This document shows positions 54,845-62,857 of a DNA stretch of 62,857 nt, piece after piece. Below the pieces are notes generated by a model. That model was not told the DNA's origin. It made no database searches and saw only the letters and a list, made by a program, of their open reading frames with translations. Positions within the stretch are counted from its first letter, which is position 1, and every line of letters begins with the position of its first letter. This stretch comes from an uncultured bacterium (GTDB lineage: Bacteria > Planctomycetota > UBA1135 > GCA-002686595). The position numbers were made by a program, and so were the translations under genes. The DNA is taken from contig CALCXM010000094.1 in the NCBI GenBank assembly GCA_937905825.1, forward strand, positions 1 to 62,857, in the 5' to 3' direction.

Positions 54845-56299
54845 ATGCTTGCACCCCCGCGCTCGATTGTTCTCCTGACCCTTGCTTCGGCATGGTTGTC
54901 GTCGTTTCTCTTGATCGCGCAGGAGGGCGCTGGCACATCGCCATGGAATCGCTTTCGCGGCCCGAACGGCACTGGCATTGCCGAGGGCAAGTACCTGACC
55001 AAGATTGGGCCGGGGCAAGGCGTCATCTGGAAGCGCGGGTTTCCCGAAGGTCATAGCTCGCCGATCTTCAGCGCGAAGCTGATGTTCTTGACCGGAGTCG
55101 AAGACGAGAGGATCTACACCTATGCGATCGATCGGGCGGATGGAGCGACTGTTTGGCGCAAAGAATCGCCGCGTCCTCGGCGCACAACGTTTCATGGCAA
55201 GAACGGTCCCGCCGCGGCCTCGGCCGCTGTCGATGCGGACACGGTCGTGGTGTTTTTCGACGAGTACGGCATGCTCGCCTACGACCATGCTGGCAACGAG
55301 CGTTGGCGCATGCCACTCGGTCCGTTCTTCAACGTCTATGGCATGGGGGCGTCCCCCATCCTTGTTGGCGACACGGTGGTGCTACCATGTGACGACGGCA
55401 AAGCGTCCTACGTGATTGGCGTCAACAAGTTGACCGGCGAGGTGCGCTACAAGGTCGACCGCCCCAACGCGGTCAGTGGGCACTGCACGCCAGTGACCTA
55501 TGAGCCGGAAGGCAAGAGTCCGCAGTTCATCCTGCCGGGATCGTTCTTGCTGGACTCTTATGACGTCAAGACCGGTGAACGCATCTGGTGGATTCGTGGT
55601 CTGCCGTCGGAGATGAAGTCCGTCCCGGTGCTGCTCGGTGACACTCTGTGGATCCACGGATTCGGCAGTCCACAGAACAACAAGGGGCAACAGATTGAGT
55701 TGCCGGAGTTCAGCGACGCGCTCAAAGAACTGGACAAGGACGGCGACAAACGGATCAAGGCGGACGAACTCACCGATCTGCGGGTTCGCCGTTACTTCCA
55801 GTATCTCGACCTCAACCAGGACGGCAACCTAGATGCCGGCGAGTGGCGATTGTGTCGGGCATCGTTTGCCGCCGTCAACGTCGCCATGGCCGTGCGCGTT
55901 GGTGGGCAAGGGGACATGACCGACAAGAGCGTGTTGTGGCAGTACTTCCGTTCAATCCCGCAGTTGCCGTCGCCACTGATCACGAATGGCATCTACTACC
56001 TGCTCGCGGATCAGGGCGGCATGCTGTCGACGCTCCGCGCCGACACCGGCGAGTTCCTCGAGAAGGCGCGAGTTGGCGAGGCGGGCGACGCATACTTCAC
56101 CTCGCCCGTTTGTGGCGACGACAAGATCTACCTGCTCAGTGAGAACGGCTTGCTGACGGTGTTGGAGGCGGGAAAGGAACTGAAGCCGATCCACTCGGCA
56201 GAGTTCGGAGAGTCATGCTTCGCGACCCCCGCACTCGTCGACGACAAGATCTGGTTGCGCACGCACGGCCATCTCTATTGCTTCGGAGAGGTTAGGTGA
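54845..56299 (+). CDS. Exported PQQ-like propeller with inserted EF-hands
   Basis: 484 residues. Signal peptide (SIVLLTLASAWLSSFLLIAQ), then WNRFRGPNGTGIA, the standard entry of planctomycete PQQ propellers, and blades such as YAIDRADGATVWRKESP and GVNKLTGEVRYKVDRP. Between blades, two EF-hand loops DKDGDKRIKADEL (about 298-310) and DLNQDGNLDAGEW (about 322-334) form a pair, so calcium binding is likely. Such propeller/EF-hand combinations occur in planctomycete secreted proteins. It follows repeat D by about 150 bases. Confidence 0.85.
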   Translation: MLAPPRSIVLLTLASAWLSSFLLIAQEGAGTSPWNRFRGPNGTGIAEGKYLTKIGPGQGVIWKRGFPEGHSSPIFSAKLMFLTGVEDERIYTYAIDRADGATVWRKESPRPRRTTFHGKNGPAAASAAVDADTVVVFFDEYGMLAYDHAGNERWRMPLGPFFNVYGMGASPILVGDTVVLPCDDGKASYVIGVNKLTGEVRYKVDRPNAVSGHCTPVTYEPEGKSPQFILPGSFLLDSYDVKTGERIWWIRGLPSEMKSVPVLLGDTLWIHGFGSPQNNKGQQIELPEFSDALKELDKDGDKRIKADELTDLRVRRYFQYLDLNQDGNLDAGEWRLCRASFAAVNVAMAVRVGGQGDMTDKSVLWQYFRSIPQLPSPLITNGIYYLLADQGGMLSTLRADTGEFLEKARVGEAGDAYFTSPVCGDDKIYLLSENGLLTVLEAGKELKPIHSAEFGESCFATPALVDDKIWLRTHGHLYCFGEVR

Positions 56300-56691
56300 T
56301 CCGCGAGTAGCGAGGGTCGGGATACCGAGCACGGGCACGGTCCTGTGCTTGGCCGCCAACCTCCCAGGACTGCAACCGTGCCTAGAAGGCTCGGTCTCCG
56401 CGGGAGATGACGCCCCGGCTGTTTGCGTGCCTTGCAAAGGCATTGGATTCTGTCCTGACTCGGTATCCGGTATCACGCAGTACCCCACGGGATCTCCTCA
56501 CGGACGAACCGAAGCGACAGTTTTATTCCGATTCCTTGAACTGGCCGGGATTCTCAATTATTCCGGCCCGGGTGGGCAGCCTGTTTCGGAATTGCAGATG
56601 GGGTGAGTGGAGCGCTGGACTGGCATGCGCGCCACATTGTCATTTGTCCGCTCCGCGCCCTTATCGCATGACTCGTTGAACCGCTCGACCC
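56300..56691. other. Intergenic before the RCC1 array
   Basis: About 390 bases. GGCCGG...CCGGCC around 56542-56568 is a 6-bp inverted repeat with a 14-base spacer; otherwise nothing recognised. Confidence 0.4.
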
Positions 56692-58077
56692 ATGACTTCA
56701 CTCCGGCTCGGTCCATCCATCCTCCGCAACGCGCTCTGGTTGCTCGTTGCCAGCATGCCCACGACCTCTCTCCTCGCCCAGCAGGGTGCCGTGGAGGATT
56801 GGGCCAATCCGTTTTATCCAGGGTATTGGGTCCAGCGCCCCGCAGGCTCTGACTTTGTTCAGCTTGCAGTCGCCCGGGACAGCAGTGTCGGCCTGCGGGC
56901 CGACGGGTCCATCGTGACCTGGGGCACCGACTATTATGGTCAGATCTCGAACAGCCCGACGGGGACCGGATATACGCAAGTATCAGCGGGGTACTACTTG
57001 CTGATGGCGCTCAGTTCGGACGGCTCGATCGTCCAGTGGCCAGAGCCCTACCCGAACCTTCCATCCGGCCCAGGCTTCACTCGAATCTCAGCGGGCTACT
57101 TGCACTACTTAGCCTTGCGTTCGGACGGGACGATCGAAGCATGGGGGAACGAAACCCATGGTGAGATTCTGGACACGCCGTCAGGCAATGGTTTTGTCGA
57201 CGTCTTGGCAGGATCGTCCTTCTCCGCGGCGTTGAGGACTGACGGCTCCATCGTCGCTTGGGGCACCGATCTCAGCGGATTGGTTTCCAATGTCCCCTCA
57301 GGAACAGGATTCACTCAACTGGCCGGCGGCCACGGTTACGTTTTTGCCCTGCAGAGCGATGGCACCATCGTTGGCTGGGGTTCCAACTCGTTCGGACTCC
57401 AGAGCGACATCCCATCTGGCCCAGGTTTCCTCCAGGTGACTGCCGGTGGCAGTCGGGGTCACGCGATCGACGCCAATGGCCGAATCGTTTCCTGGGGTGA
57501 CGATGGAAACTCGGGACTCGTCAGTAGAACACCCGAGGGAACAGGGTTTGTCCAAGTCTCGGCTGGTAGCCGGCATTCGGCCGCCTTGCGCACACGGAAC
57601 TCGGGCAGCCCCTACTGTTTCGGAGATGCCACCGGACACTTCTGTCCTTGCGACCAGTACGGGATTCCCGGTGAAGGCTGTGGCAATAGCGACACCACAA
57701 ATGGAGGCGCGCAGCTCATTGGGTTTGGCGAGCCCTCCCTCTCGGCAGATACGTTCGGCTTCTACGTCGAGAACGCCAAGTACAACCAATCGGGGATCTT
57801 GTTATCGGGCACACAACAATTGGGCGCCGGGCTTGGCGTGATCGCCGGGGATGGCTTGCTTTGCCTCAGCGGACAAACTCAACGTTCGCACATCCAAGCG
57901 ATGTCGTCCTATGGATCCACGACGTTCACGGACTTCATGGGTCAACCGTTTGGAACGATGAGCTCGGGAGTTGGAGTCCCGACCACCTACCAGTTTTGGT
58001 ACCGCGATCCCCAGCAGAGCTGCACCGGAGCCAAGTTTAACTTCTCCAATGCCTGGACCGTCAACTGGGGCCTGTAG
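56692..58077 (+). CDS. Secreted RCC1-repeat protein with C-terminal module (paralogue 2)
   Basis: 461 residues: signal peptide (RNALWLLVASMPTTSLLAQ), about seven RCC1-like blades (GLRADGSIVTWGTDYYG, ALRTDGSIVAWGTDLSG) and the Cys module (CFGDATGHFCPCDQYG to FNFSNAWTVNWGL). It departs from the family in the module core (VENAKYNQSGILLSG) and ends WGL rather than W[LI]P. The next paralogue starts six bases downstream, so they form one operon. Confidence 0.87.
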   Translation: MTSLRLGPSILRNALWLLVASMPTTSLLAQQGAVEDWANPFYPGYWVQRPAGSDFVQLAVARDSSVGLRADGSIVTWGTDYYGQISNSPTGTGYTQVSAGYYLLMALSSDGSIVQWPEPYPNLPSGPGFTRISAGYLHYLALRSDGTIEAWGNETHGEILDTPSGNGFVDVLAGSSFSAALRTDGSIVAWGTDLSGLVSNVPSGTGFTQLAGGHGYVFALQSDGTIVGWGSNSFGLQSDIPSGPGFLQVTAGGSRGHAIDANGRIVSWGDDGNSGLVSRTPEGTGFVQVSAGSRHSAALRTRNSGSPYCFGDATGHFCPCDQYGIPGEGCGNSDTTNGGAQLIGFGEPSLSADTFGFYVENAKYNQSGILLSGTQQLGAGLGVIAGDGLLCLSGQTQRSHIQAMSSYGSTTFTDFMGQPFGTMSSGVGVPTTYQFWYRDPQQSCTGAKFNFSNAWTVNWGL

Positions 58078-58134
58078 CGTTCGATGCACCACGACTCCGA
58101 TCACTCACGACGAATCCCCTCCTCCGCTTGCACA

Positions 58135-59532
58135 ATGAAATCCAATCTCGCTGGACTGCTCGACGCCATTCGTTCCAAGCGCTGGCTCACTGCCTCACTC
58201 CTGCTTTTGGCTCCATGCCCGTTGTTTTCGCAAGGCATCGTTGAAACGTGGATCGATCCCTACTTCGGCAGCAGTACGCCGTTGACAGGCAGCCCAACCC
58301 ACGGCGGATTCGCCCAGGTGAGCGCGGGGTACAATCACTCCCTGGCACTTCACCACGACGGCTCGATCACCTCCTGGGGATGGCCCACGTGGTGGGTCGT
58401 TTCTGAAAGCCCGCCCGGGAATGGCTTTTCTTATGTCGAAGGAGGCTTCTACATTTCGATCGCGCTCCGAACCGACGGATCGCTTTACGCCTGGGGCAAT
58501 CCCGATCACCCAATCGTGCGCGATTTGCCGAGTGTCACGGGGCTCGTGGAAGTGGCAGCGGGGACACTCCATGCAGTCGCATTGCGAGCGGATGGCACGC
58601 TGTTCTCCTGGGGATCGGACGAACGCAACGTGGTCAGCAACACGCCGACACAAGCGGGCTTCACCCAAGTGGATGCAGCAGAATCGTACTCTGTCGCCCT
58701 GCGCGCTGACGGTTCGATTGTCGCCTGGGGAAGTGATGAGTTTGGCATGGTCTCTGGAATCCCGACCGCAACCGGATTCACGCAGCTCGCCGTTGCACGC
58801 ACCCACGGCCTCGCACTACGCGCTGATGGATCCATCGAGCACTGGGGCTACGGAGGCTATGTCTACGACCACCTGCCTCAACAGGGCGGCTTCGTGCAGC
58901 TGGCGACGGCAAACGACTACGCCATCGCGCTGACCTCAGCAGGCACGTTAAGAGTGTGGGGTGACTATGAATCCACCCCTACTAACATCCCGCTCGTTCC
59001 AACGGTGACGGCGATCGCCGCCGGGAACCAGCACGCTGTTGCCCTGCTCGATGACGGCGCGGGCTATAGCTACTGCTATGGCGATGGGAGCGGCTCGGCG
59101 TGTCCGTGTGGAGGAGCCGGCGCTACGGGCCGGGGATGTCCAAACTCCGGCACCTTGAACGGGGCTCGTCTCCAAGGATTTGGCAGCGCAAATCTCAGCG
59201 GCTCGAACTTTCGACTCGAAGGAACGGGCCTCCCAAATGGTCACTTGGGTCTGATCCTGCAGGGCAGCACGCAATTGGGCGGAGGACGCGGCACACCGCT
59301 CGGAGATGGTCTGCTGTGCCTCGGGGGTCAAACATCTCGCTCGCATGTGCAAGCCGCATCCCAATGGGGCTACATGGCCTTCACCGACTTCGCCGGTAGC
59401 TCATTCGCATCCGTAAGCAACGGCCCCGGAGCTATGACGTACTATCAGCTCTGGTATCGAGATCCGGTGTACACGTGCTCCGGCGCGGCCTTCAACTTCT
59501 CCAATGGTTGGACCGTTAACTGGATTCCTTGA
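58135..59532 (+). CDS. Secreted RCC1-repeat protein with C-terminal module (paralogue 3)
   Basis: 465 residues: signal peptide (KRWLTASLLLLAPCPLFS), RCC1-like blades (ALRADGTLFSWGSDERN, ALRADGSIVAWGSDEFG) and the module beginning CYGDGSGSACPCGGAG, where the first Phe is Tyr. The start at 58135 fits the signal peptide; the 17 codons open upstream to 58084 add nothing. Tandem with paralogue 2 and convergent with paralogue 4. Confidence 0.86.
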   Translation: MKSNLAGLLDAIRSKRWLTASLLLLAPCPLFSQGIVETWIDPYFGSSTPLTGSPTHGGFAQVSAGYNHSLALHHDGSITSWGWPTWWVVSESPPGNGFSYVEGGFYISIALRTDGSLYAWGNPDHPIVRDLPSVTGLVEVAAGTLHAVALRADGTLFSWGSDERNVVSNTPTQAGFTQVDAAESYSVALRADGSIVAWGSDEFGMVSGIPTATGFTQLAVARTHGLALRADGSIEHWGYGGYVYDHLPQQGGFVQLATANDYAIALTSAGTLRVWGDYESTPTNIPLVPTVTAIAAGNQHAVALLDDGAGYSYCYGDGSGSACPCGGAGATGRGCPNSGTLNGARLQGFGSANLSGSNFRLEGTGLPNGHLGLILQGSTQLGGGRGTPLGDGLLCLGGQTSRSHVQAASQWGYMAFTDFAGSSFASVSNGPGAMTYYQLWYRDPVYTCSGAAFNFSNGWTVNWIP

Positions 59533-59595
59533 TTCGCGCGAAGGCCGGCCCGCTGGGTCGTCCGAGAGGGCTTAACCCCCGACTCCTCCAGGTGC

Positions 59596-60978
59596 TCAAG
59601 GCAACCAGGTAGTCGACCAAGCATTGGAGAGGTTAAACCCACTGCCGGTGCAAGGATTGGCAGCATCCCGATACCAGAACTGGTAGTTGCTCGGGACGCC
59701 CGCCCCGAAACTTGACTGCCCGAATGGAGCCCCCTGGAAGTCAGTGAAGCTGAGGAAGCTCGGGCTTCCGGAAGAACTCATCTGGACTTGCGAGCGGGCT
59801 GCTTGCCCCGTCACACACAGCAGTCCGTCACCGGCCATAACTCCAAGGCCCCCGTTGACCTGCGAGTCCCCACGCAGAATCAATCCGGGCTTCTCCGCTG
59901 GGACGCCGACCACCAGGAAGCGAAACGAGTCATTGGATAGGAACGCCTCGCCCAAGCCGATCAGGGTCGCTCCATGAAGTCCCGTGGTGTTGACGCAGCC
60001 TTCGCCCGCTTGCCCGTCCCCTGCGCAGGGGCAGGCCATTCCCGTGCTGTCGCCGAAGCAGAAGGGGCTGCCTTGGAGATTGGAGCGCAGGACCACGGCG
60101 TGTCCGCCTCCCGCAGAGACTTGAATGTAGCCAGCCCCTGTCGGAGTGTTGGAGATGAGGTTGGCGGTGTTCGAGCCCCACGTCACCAGTGTCCCATCCG
60201 CGCGCAGCCCCATCCCGTGGTACGTGCCCACTGAAAGCTGGACGAACCCGGGCTCGACAGGGAGGTTGGAGGGCACCGAGCCCCACCCGGCAATCGAACC
60301 GTCGAGGCGAAGCGCAACGCTGTAACCCCAACCCGCCGCGACTTGAGTGAAACCCGAACCCGGCGGAGTTGAGGAAACCTGCCCACCGAGGTCGTTCCCC
60401 CATGAAACGACGGCCCCGTCGGATCGCAGGGCTAGCCCGTGATCCCATAGAGCTGACACCTGCGTGAACCCGACCCCACCCGGCGCGTTCGAAACTTGTC
60501 CATAGTAATCATCGCCCCAGCTCACGATGGAACCGTCGGACCTCAGGCCCACGGCGAACTTGTAGGCTATGGATAGCTGCCTGAAGCTCAGACCACTGGG
60601 CGCACTGGTAATCAATCCAAAGGCGTCGGCCCCCCATCCGGTGATGGACCCGTCGGCCTGAATTGCCATGGTGAGCAAACCCCCACAAGCCACGTGCAGG
60701 AACCCCGCATCGCTCGGAAGACCGAGCACTTCGCCCCCCTCGTCACGCCCCCAACCGACCAAGGATCCATCGGGACGCATCGCGACGGAGTGCCAACCGC
60801 CCGAGGCCACGTAGACAAAGTCTGCGCCCGGGGGCGTAGAACTCGCTTGCCCGTACTTGTCCCTGCCCCAGCCGAGGACGCTCCCTTGTCCGCTCCCCAT
60901 GGGGGCTAAGGTGCCGGCAAGCAGCAAGCACGAAAGCAGCCAGTTCCTCAATCGGTTTTGATGTGATCGTCGTTGCAT
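59596..60978 (-). CDS. Secreted RCC1-repeat protein with C-terminal module (paralogue 4, inverted)
   Basis: 460 residues on the minus strand within the array. Signal peptide (RNWLLSCLLLAGTLAPMGS), blades such as AMRPDGSLVGWGRDEGG and ALRSDGAVVSWGNDLGG, then CFGDSTGMACPCAGDG to FNLSNAWSTTWLP. The GGAGAG four bases before the ATG at 60978 supports this start over 60990. It is the only array member on this strand. Confidence 0.87.
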   Translation of the reverse strand: MQRRSHQNRLRNWLLSCLLLAGTLAPMGSGQGSVLGWGRDKYGQASSTPPGADFVYVASGGWHSVAMRPDGSLVGWGRDEGGEVLGLPSDAGFLHVACGGLLTMAIQADGSITGWGADAFGLITSAPSGLSFRQLSIAYKFAVGLRSDGSIVSWGDDYYGQVSNAPGGVGFTQVSALWDHGLALRSDGAVVSWGNDLGGQVSSTPPGSGFTQVAAGWGYSVALRLDGSIAGWGSVPSNLPVEPGFVQLSVGTYHGMGLRADGTLVTWGSNTANLISNTPTGAGYIQVSAGGGHAVVLRSNLQGSPFCFGDSTGMACPCAGDGQAGEGCVNTTGLHGATLIGLGEAFLSNDSFRFLVVGVPAEKPGLILRGDSQVNGGLGVMAGDGLLCVTGQAARSQVQMSSSGSPSFLSFTDFQGAPFGQSSFGAGVPSNYQFWYRDAANPCTGSGFNLSNAWSTTWLP

Positions 60979-61376
60979 CGGTCTCTCCATTCCGCCGAAA
61001 CGATTGTTGCGAATCTCGAAGAGCCGGACGGCTCTCCTCCCCTAGTTCATAGGGATGGGCTCAGAGCGAATCAAGGAGATTGTCAATCATGGCGAGTGAA
61101 GACCCCGGATCTCGGTGAGTCGTTTTCTCCCACGGCTGCTTCAGAGAGAATTGCCTGCATCCCCGTGGGGTAGATCTGGGAGGCTCTTAGGATTGACAAT
61201 ACATCGCTTGGAATCGCGGTTGGAAGGTCCCAGACTTGCGCAGTCGCAGTCCCTTTCCTTCATGGGAGTCGGCAGTCGAATTGGGTCCGGAAGTGGACCG
61301 CCTATTTGCGCCCCTCCCGACAACGATCGCGAACTCTCCAACACACTCCTGACCCGCTCGCACCACTGTCCGTCAG
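60979..61376. other. Divergent intergenic region between RCC1 paralogues 4 and 5
   Basis: 398 bases. GATTGTCAATC at 61077-61087 is an 11-base palindrome and ATTGACAAT at 61192-61200 is similar, so a regulator could bind here; CCCCGTGGGG lies near 61161-61170. No ORF. Confidence 0.4.
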
Positions 61377-62774
61377 ATGATGAAAAGCCAAACCTCGATC
61401 GCCCGCAGCTTGCAACCCAGTGTAGCGCTTGGACTGTTCCTAACGTGCACCCTAGCCAGTCCCCTGTCCGCCCAAGGCCGCCTGTACTCTTGGGGCACTG
61501 ATGTTCCGCTCCACTACGAATTTGGCCAAATCACCGACACCCCCGAAGAGGCCCACTTTGTCGACATCGCTGCAGGTGCCACACACACAACCGCCCTGCT
61601 CTCCGACGGAACGCTCTACTCGTGGGGCGATGATCAATACGGCCAGGTCACGGCGACGCCCAGCGGGTCAGGGTTCACCCAGGTGGTCGCGGGTCACGGT
61701 CACACCCTCGCGCTGCGAACGGACGGAACGATTGTCGCGTGGGGTCAGGACCTTGGAGGGGAGGTGTCCAACACCCCCACCTATCCCGGGTTCACGATGA
61801 TCTCGGCGGCCTACGGGAGTTCCCTCGCCCTGCGCCTCGATGGCTCCCTGGCCGCCTGGGGCCCTGGCAATCATGCGGATCTTCCGACGGGAACGGGCTT
61901 CACGTACATCGACGACTCGAGCTCGGGTTGGGCACTGCGCACGGGGGGCTTCATCGCGTACTGGGGCACTCCGAGTGGCGCACCGGTGACCCAGCACCCA
62001 ACCGGACCCGGATTCACGGAACTCTCCGTAACCTCGGATTACGGTCTGGCCTTGCAGGCCGACGGCACGATCGTTGGCTGGGGAACCGACGCAGGTGGAA
62101 TCCTCTCTGCGATCCCCACAGGAACGGGATTCACGCAAGTCGAAGCCCGACAAGGCCACGCGTTCGCACTTCGGGCTGATGGGTCCATCGCGGCCTGGGG
62201 CTACAGCACGCACGGCCTATTCACCGGCGTGCCGCCCGGCGAGGGGTACTCGAAGTTAAGCTCATCCCCCTGGTTTCACGCTGTCGCGTTGCGCTACGAC
62301 AATCCCGGAGAGCCCTATTGCTTTGGGGATGGCAGCGGTTCGACTTGCCCATGCGGAGGGATCGGTGCTGCGGACAGCGGGTGCTCGAATACCGTTTCCT
62401 CCGGTGCAACTCTCGTCGGTTCTGGTCCAGCTTACTTGGCAGTCGAAAGGTTCCAGCTCGATGTCTCCAACCTTCCCCCGGGGACGCCGGGTTTGGTCTT
62501 GAGAGGTTCGAATCAACTGAACGGAGGACTGGGGTCCGCGCTCGGGGATGGAATCCTTTGCGTCACTGGCGTCACTGCTCGATCCCAAGTGCAAGCCTCG
62601 ACCCCGAGCGGAACCGCGACCTTCACGGGATTCTCTGGCCAGTCCTTTGGCACTGCCAGCTTTGGGCTGGGCGTCCCGACTCACTACCAGTATTGGTACC
62701 GCGATGGAGCCAATTCATGCAGCGGGTCGCGCTTCAATCTCTCCAATGCCTGGACGACCATCTGGTTGCCGTGA
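61377..62774 (+). CDS. Secreted RCC1-repeat protein with C-terminal module (paralogue 5)
   Basis: 465 residues: signal peptide (SVALGLFLTCTLASPLSA), six or seven blades (ALRTDGTIVAWGQDLGG, ALRADGSIAAWGYSTHG) and the module CFGDGSGSTCPCGGIG to FNLSNAWTTIWLP. One blade (about 160-195) is irregular, with a gap in its ALRxDG phrase. Divergent from paralogue 4. Repeat copy E follows its stop by 16 bases. Confidence 0.87.
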   Translation: MMKSQTSIARSLQPSVALGLFLTCTLASPLSAQGRLYSWGTDVPLHYEFGQITDTPEEAHFVDIAAGATHTTALLSDGTLYSWGDDQYGQVTATPSGSGFTQVVAGHGHTLALRTDGTIVAWGQDLGGEVSNTPTYPGFTMISAAYGSSLALRLDGSLAAWGPGNHADLPTGTGFTYIDDSSSGWALRTGGFIAYWGTPSGAPVTQHPTGPGFTELSVTSDYGLALQADGTIVGWGTDAGGILSAIPTGTGFTQVEARQGHAFALRADGSIAAWGYSTHGLFTGVPPGEGYSKLSSSPWFHAVALRYDNPGEPYCFGDGSGSTCPCGGIGAADSGCSNTVSSGATLVGSGPAYLAVERFQLDVSNLPPGTPGLVLRGSNQLNGGLGSALGDGILCVTGVTARSQVQASTPSGTATFTGFSGQSFGTASFGLGVPTHYQYWYRDGANSCSGSRFNLSNAWTTIWLP

Positions 62775-62790
62775 TGGGACTACGGGGGAT

Positions 62791-62857
62791 ACGGTGTCGC
62801 ACACCTTGTTGTTGCTCTTGAACAAGCGGGTGCCGCACATCTTTTGTGCGGCACCCG
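62791..62857. repeat. Nested inverted-repeat element, copy E (cut by window end)
   Basis: GTGTCGCACACC at 62794-62805 is the left arm of the family with one change, after ATACG. The inner arms GGGTGCCGCACA (62828-62839) and TGTGCGGCACCC (62845-62856) form a perfect 12-bp stem with a 5-base loop, closer than the 37-base loop of A. The right outer arm would lie beyond the window. Confidence 0.65.

Noticed and set aside
56455..56490. GGTATCCGGTATCACGCAGTACCCCAC, similar to the repeat arm
   Set aside because: The match to GTATCGCACACC is poor, and no inner or partner arm exists at the expected spacing.
61077..61200. GATTGTCAATC and ATTGACAAT as NrtR-type operators
   Set aside because: Resembles the 37.5-kb half-sites only loosely, and no NAD-related gene is near.
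62500..62520. GGTTCGAATC resembling a tRNA T-arm
   Set aside because: It is inside the coding sequence of RCC1 paralogue 5 (LRGSNQLNG), and no acceptor, D or anticodon stem is nearby.

Overview
The window is high-G+C bacterial DNA with long, densely packed genes, many of them for secreted proteins. It looks like a member of the Planctomycetota. The grounds are: a Ser/Thr kinase with a TPR tail beside an ECF sigma factor, a membrane-tethered ECF sigma factor, several beta-propeller proteins of the PQQ, LVIVD, FG-GAP and RCC1 types, a secreted caspase-like protein, and few clear Shine-Dalgarno sites. This assignment is inferred from protein style; there is no rRNA or other marker in the window. 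I saw no tRNA, rRNA, CRISPR array, intact insertion sequence or prophage.

Layout. 0-7.8 kb: a SNF2-type helicase, a GNAT acetyltransferase, a kinase-TPR sensor convergent with an ECF sigma factor, and a small secreted protein. 8.4-26.9 kb: mostly exported proteins (a HExxH protein, a DUF5060-type glycoside hydrolase, a sigma-TM-ectodomain fusion, an M14 hydrolase, a PQQ propeller, an LVIVD propeller, a C-type lectin, an FG-GAP protein) plus the tail of a broken choice-of-anchor-Q gene. 27-34.3 kb: a 59-residue DNA-binding-like protein, a repeat element, a B12/radical SAM enzyme, a secreted alpha/beta hydrolase with a small partner, and release factor 3. 34.8-38.3 kb: a gene island with a divergent PARG-like macro-fold protein and a GT-A glycosyltransferase, divergent from an NrtR-type Nudix regulator, next to the surviving tail of an RCC1 gene. 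38.8-46.6 kb: a secreted M48 peptidase, a secreted caspase-TPR protein, an RCC1 protein and truA. 47.3-51.5 kb: a sterol-desaturase/GH3 fusion translationally coupled to an enolase-superfamily epimerase. 51.9-54.7 kb: an ECF sigma factor, a Kua/CarF-type lipid desaturase and an outer-membrane barrel protein among three copies of a 140-bp repeat. 54.8-62.8 kb: a PQQ propeller with EF-hands and an array of four RCC1 paralogues.

Three themes stand out. First, seven full-length exported proteins end in the same roughly 150-residue Cys-containing module (CFGDG...CPCG...GDGLLC...YQFWYRD...FNFSNAW). An eighth carries a remote version and a ninth copy survives as a gene fragment, so this may be a C-terminal sorting or anchoring domain. 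Second, the PARG-like/NrtR pair points to ADP-ribose or NAD chemistry under local control. Third, the hydroxylase-GH3 fusion plus epimerase, with a Kua-type desaturase nearby, may be an undescribed lipid or acyl-amino-acid pathway. A family of about 140-bp nested inverted repeats is the clearest unexplained DNA structure.
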